NCBI GenBank assembly: GCA_003167365.1
Contig: PMTM01000004.1
Location: forward strand, 62,001-126,000
Reading direction: 5' to 3'
Length of the DNA: 64,000 nt
From: Spartobacteria bacterium
Lineage (GTDB): Bacteria; Verrucomicrobiota; Verrucomicrobiia; Chthoniobacterales; UBA10450
The notes beneath the pieces were generated by a model that made no database searches, was not told where the DNA came from, and worked only from the letters and a program-made list of their open reading frames with translations. The number at the start of each line of letters is the position of its first letter. Position 1 is the first letter of the stretch. Made by a program: the position numbers and the translations under genes. This document shows, one piece after another, positions 62,187 through 64,000 of this stretch.

Positions 62187-62337
62187 GCATAAGGGAGAAG
62201 AGATTTGTTCCCACAATCGACGGAAGAGTATTTATGCTCAATGTCACCCCCGCTCGCATCCGTACGGGCGGAAATTCATTTGCAGCACCGGTTATCAACT
62301 CGCGCGAGATAAAATGACTGTCACGAGTTCGGCACCT

Positions 62338-62411
62338 CGGAGCCTACAGGACTCGAACCCATCGGTTAGCCTATTCAGTAACACGGTGTTCTATGTCCGA
62401 AGTGACTTTGG
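62338..62411 (-). other. tRNA-like degenerate sequence
   Basis: Read on the minus strand, a T-arm-like stretch (gggttcgagtcct) is flanked by weakly pairing arms, with further segments resembling a D arm. Pairing of the anticodon stem is poor and no acceptor stem closes. It could be a tRNA relic left by an earlier integration. I would not call a functional tRNA. Confidence 0.3.
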
Positions 62412-62424
62412 TTGAGAGTCACTT
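62400..62424. terminator. Hairpin between convergent tcmP and integrase genes
   Basis: Perfect 8-bp arms aagtgact and agtcactt enclose ttggttgag. No T-run follows, so this is only a candidate bidirectional terminator. Confidence 0.4.
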
Positions 62425-62484
62425 GCTCTGCAAACTACAGTCTTGGTGCTTGCTGTGGTTCGGGAGCTTTGAGAGAAAATGTCG

Positions 62485-63618
62485 CTAAGCGCGCGCCATG
62501 AGCGGCACGATCTTCTCTTTTGCCGCTGGCCTGATGTTCCAGTACCGCTCCGCCTCCTTCGGCTTAACGAGCTGGCGGTAGTGCTCGAAGATCATGCCGC
62601 CGTCGGTGTGTCCCATTTCGAGCGCGAGCGCGGCAACGTCTTTGAAGTGCGCCAAGTGATAGCTCGCGAACGAGTGTCGCAATGCGTTATCCGGCCACTC
62701 CGCGATGCCAGCCGCTGTGCGTGCCGCGTTGAACAGTTTGCGGAAATCGCTTGGTGTGACTTTGCCTCTGAGCTTCCGCGTTGGCAGCAGCCAATCGCGC
62801 AGATTCGGCTGCATCTTCACGAAACGTCGCCGGGCCGTTTTAGCCTTCTCTGCCGTGACTTCGATCAGATCGCTGTCGAATTGAACGTCTGACCAATCCA
62901 GCCGCTCCAGCTCAGCGCGGCGCAGTCCGGCAAACGCGCCGATCGTTACATACGGCAGCAACTCCGGCGAAGCAGCTTCGAGAAGGCGAGCCGTCTGAGT
63001 GATGGTGAGAATGCCCGGAATCTGATCAACAACCTTTGCCTTCGCAGTGTTCTCCGCTGGATTGCTGGTCGCGTAGCTGCACCGCATGGCATGGTTGAAC
63101 ATCACGACGAGCACGCGCCGGAAGTTGTTGCGTGAGATTGGCGAGACTTGGAGCGCACGCAACCAGTTGTCGATTTGCGCGCTTGTGATTGTCGCAACTA
63201 ATTGCCCGTCGAACTCGCGTGCGAAACGGTTGAGACGGGAACGTAAATCTTCCAGGTATCGCTTGCTCGCGCCGTCCGCTTTCTTGGCTGCGATCAGTTC
63301 GCCAACCAGAGTCGTTGTTGTGCAACTTTTCTCGCTCGCTTTCAAATGGGCGACCAAAAAGTCTGTCGCGTCTTTGAGCGTTTTGCCGTAGCCGCTCAGC
63401 CGTTCCGCGCACTCTTGCGCCATCTCCCGCAGCCGCGACGAAAACTCCGCGCCTTCAAGTCCAGACTTGCGTAGCTGCGCGTTCTTGAAAGCGGCAAATG
63501 CGCTGGCTTGCTCTTTTGTCTCGAAAAAACTGCGCTTCCGTTTTCCGGCCTCTCGGTAGTTCACTACGAACTTGAGCCGCGGATGCTTGTATTTTCTCAC
63601 CTGAAACCGTTTTCTCAT
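62485..63618 (-). CDS. int: Tyrosine recombinase (integrase) of the island
   Basis: The 377-residue protein has an N-terminal DNA-binding part (KYKHPRLKFVVNYREAGKRKRSFF), a SAM-like core-binding domain (about 70-170), and a catalytic domain. The latter has FAGLRRAELERLDW (first Arg), ALRHSFASY (second Arg and His), LEMGHTDG and the tyrosine in IFEHYRQL. The residue three before the second Arg is Asn rather than His. It lies 139 bp from the intact tRNA-Arg and is oriented away from it, the standard arrangement for an element inserted into a tRNA 3' end. Confidence 0.93.
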   Translation of the reverse strand: MRKRFQVRKYKHPRLKFVVNYREAGKRKRSFFETKEQASAFAAFKNAQLRKSGLEGAEFSSRLREMAQECAERLSGYGKTLKDATDFLVAHLKASEKSCTTTTLVGELIAAKKADGASKRYLEDLRSRLNRFAREFDGQLVATITSAQIDNWLRALQVSPISRNNFRRVLVVMFNHAMRCSYATSNPAENTAKAKVVDQIPGILTITQTARLLEAASPELLPYVTIGAFAGLRRAELERLDWSDVQFDSDLIEVTAEKAKTARRRFVKMQPNLRDWLLPTRKLRGKVTPSDFRKLFNAARTAAGIAEWPDNALRHSFASYHLAHFKDVAALALEMGHTDGGMIFEHYRQLVKPKEAERYWNIRPAAKEKIVPLMARA

Positions 63619-63756
63619 GACTTATCCATTGCCATTCTATTGCCCTATTTACAAGTAAAATCGCGTTAAAATGGGGTTTTCGTGTCAGAACGAGTCACTC
63701 AAGCGAATGCGTGTTGCTCCTCGTTTTTACCTATGAAAAGGCGATTTTAGAGGGTG

Positions 63757-63804
63757 CGCGCCCGGAGTGACTCGAACACTCGACCTACGGATTAGAAATC
63801 CGTT
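63757..63804. repeat. attR-type end within tRNA-Arg
   Basis: These 48 bases are identical to 35942-35989 and cover the tRNA from the base before the anticodon stem through the discriminator position. Together the pair bounds a 27.8-kb element. Confidence 0.95.
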
Positions 63805-63830
63805 GCTCTATCCGGCTGAGCTACGGGCGC
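63758..63830 (-). tRNA. tRNA-Arg (anticodon TCT)
   Basis: The 73-nt gene folds as a full cloverleaf. The acceptor is gcgcccg/cgggcgc, the D stem gctc/gagc, the anticodon stem acgga/tccgt with loop tttctaa, and the T stem gagtg/cactc with loop ttcgagt. Anticodon TCT reads AGA. No CCA is encoded. It is the integration target of the island and remains intact. Confidence 0.96.
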
Positions 63831-64000
63831 AATTGGCCGCAACATTCCCGTGTGACGAAGAAAAATCCAGTGCATCGTTGCCGGCACGACGTGAAATGAG
63901 AGATGTCTCGACTTCGCTCGATATGACAGACGATGTCGCCATGTGAGGATTACGTTAACGCTGAAGAGTTAAAGCGATGAAGCGTTAAGGGGTTCAATCC

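Noticed and set aside
1-64000. CRISPR array
   Set aside because: No regularly spaced 25-40-bp repeats were seen, and no cas genes; the UvrD-like nuclease only resembles Cas4/AddB in its cysteine pattern.

Overview
The window is about 64 kb of a GC-rich bacterial chromosome carrying one integrated genomic island. The gene families point to an aerobic, heterotrophic, Gram-negative soil bacterium, most likely Verrucomicrobiota of the Chthoniobacter/Udaeobacter type. The clues are an autotransporter with PATR repeats, a lipoprotein with a lipobox, a two-subunit ATP-citrate-lyase-like enzyme, and dispersed REP-like palindromes. This placement is inferred from content, not proven.

Left arm (1-35,900), core chromosome. 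It starts with the N-terminal part of an HD-domain protein and a small partner, then an ATP-citrate-lyase-like pair, a thiolase and a secreted beta-propeller. Next come a methylthioribose-1-phosphate isomerase/class II aldolase pair, a VOC protein, a 2Fe-2S protein, a NYN-domain protein, RNA polymerase omega, an ADOP-type ABC permease, a lipoprotein and the 1,166-residue autotransporter. From 20.9 to 32.5 kb lies a short-chain acyl-CoA and propionate block: a FabG-like reductase, a split IcmF-type B12 mutase (B12 domain plus MeaB-like GTPase, then the large subunit), a fused 3-oxoacid CoA-transferase, and PrpD, PrpB and PrpC of the 2-methylcitrate cycle. Propionyl-CoA could therefore be handled by two routes. 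A DUF1203 gene, ada, a phospholipase D/cardiolipin-synthase-like lipoprotein and a DUF5329 protein end this arm.

Island (35,942-63,804). A 48-bp perfect direct repeat of the 3' part of a tRNA-Arg(TCT) gene marks both ends. The intact tRNA is at 63,758-63,830 on the minus strand, and a tyrosine integrase lies beside it with its product reading away from the tRNA. From left to right the cargo is: a strong terminator, two small DNA-binding proteins, a ParB-like remnant between copies of a hairpin repeat, and a zinc-ribbon protein followed by a large exported trypsin-like protease with TPR, SH3 and Sel1 repeats. Then comes a tightly packed six-gene operon (42.5-55.0 kb): type III-like Res, Mod, a MORC/MutL-like GHKL ATPase fused to a Shedu-like nuclease domain, Dcm, a UvrD-type helicase-nuclease, and Vsr. 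It is followed by a four-gene unit (metallophosphoesterase, APC permease, minimal nucleotidyltransferase, GRDP-like protein) and a DUF5131/TcmP pair.

The island looks like a defence island. The two multigene units at 42.5-55.0 kb and 55.7-59.9 kb are the best candidates for an undescribed system. No rRNA, CRISPR array, intact insertion sequence or phage structural gene was seen.
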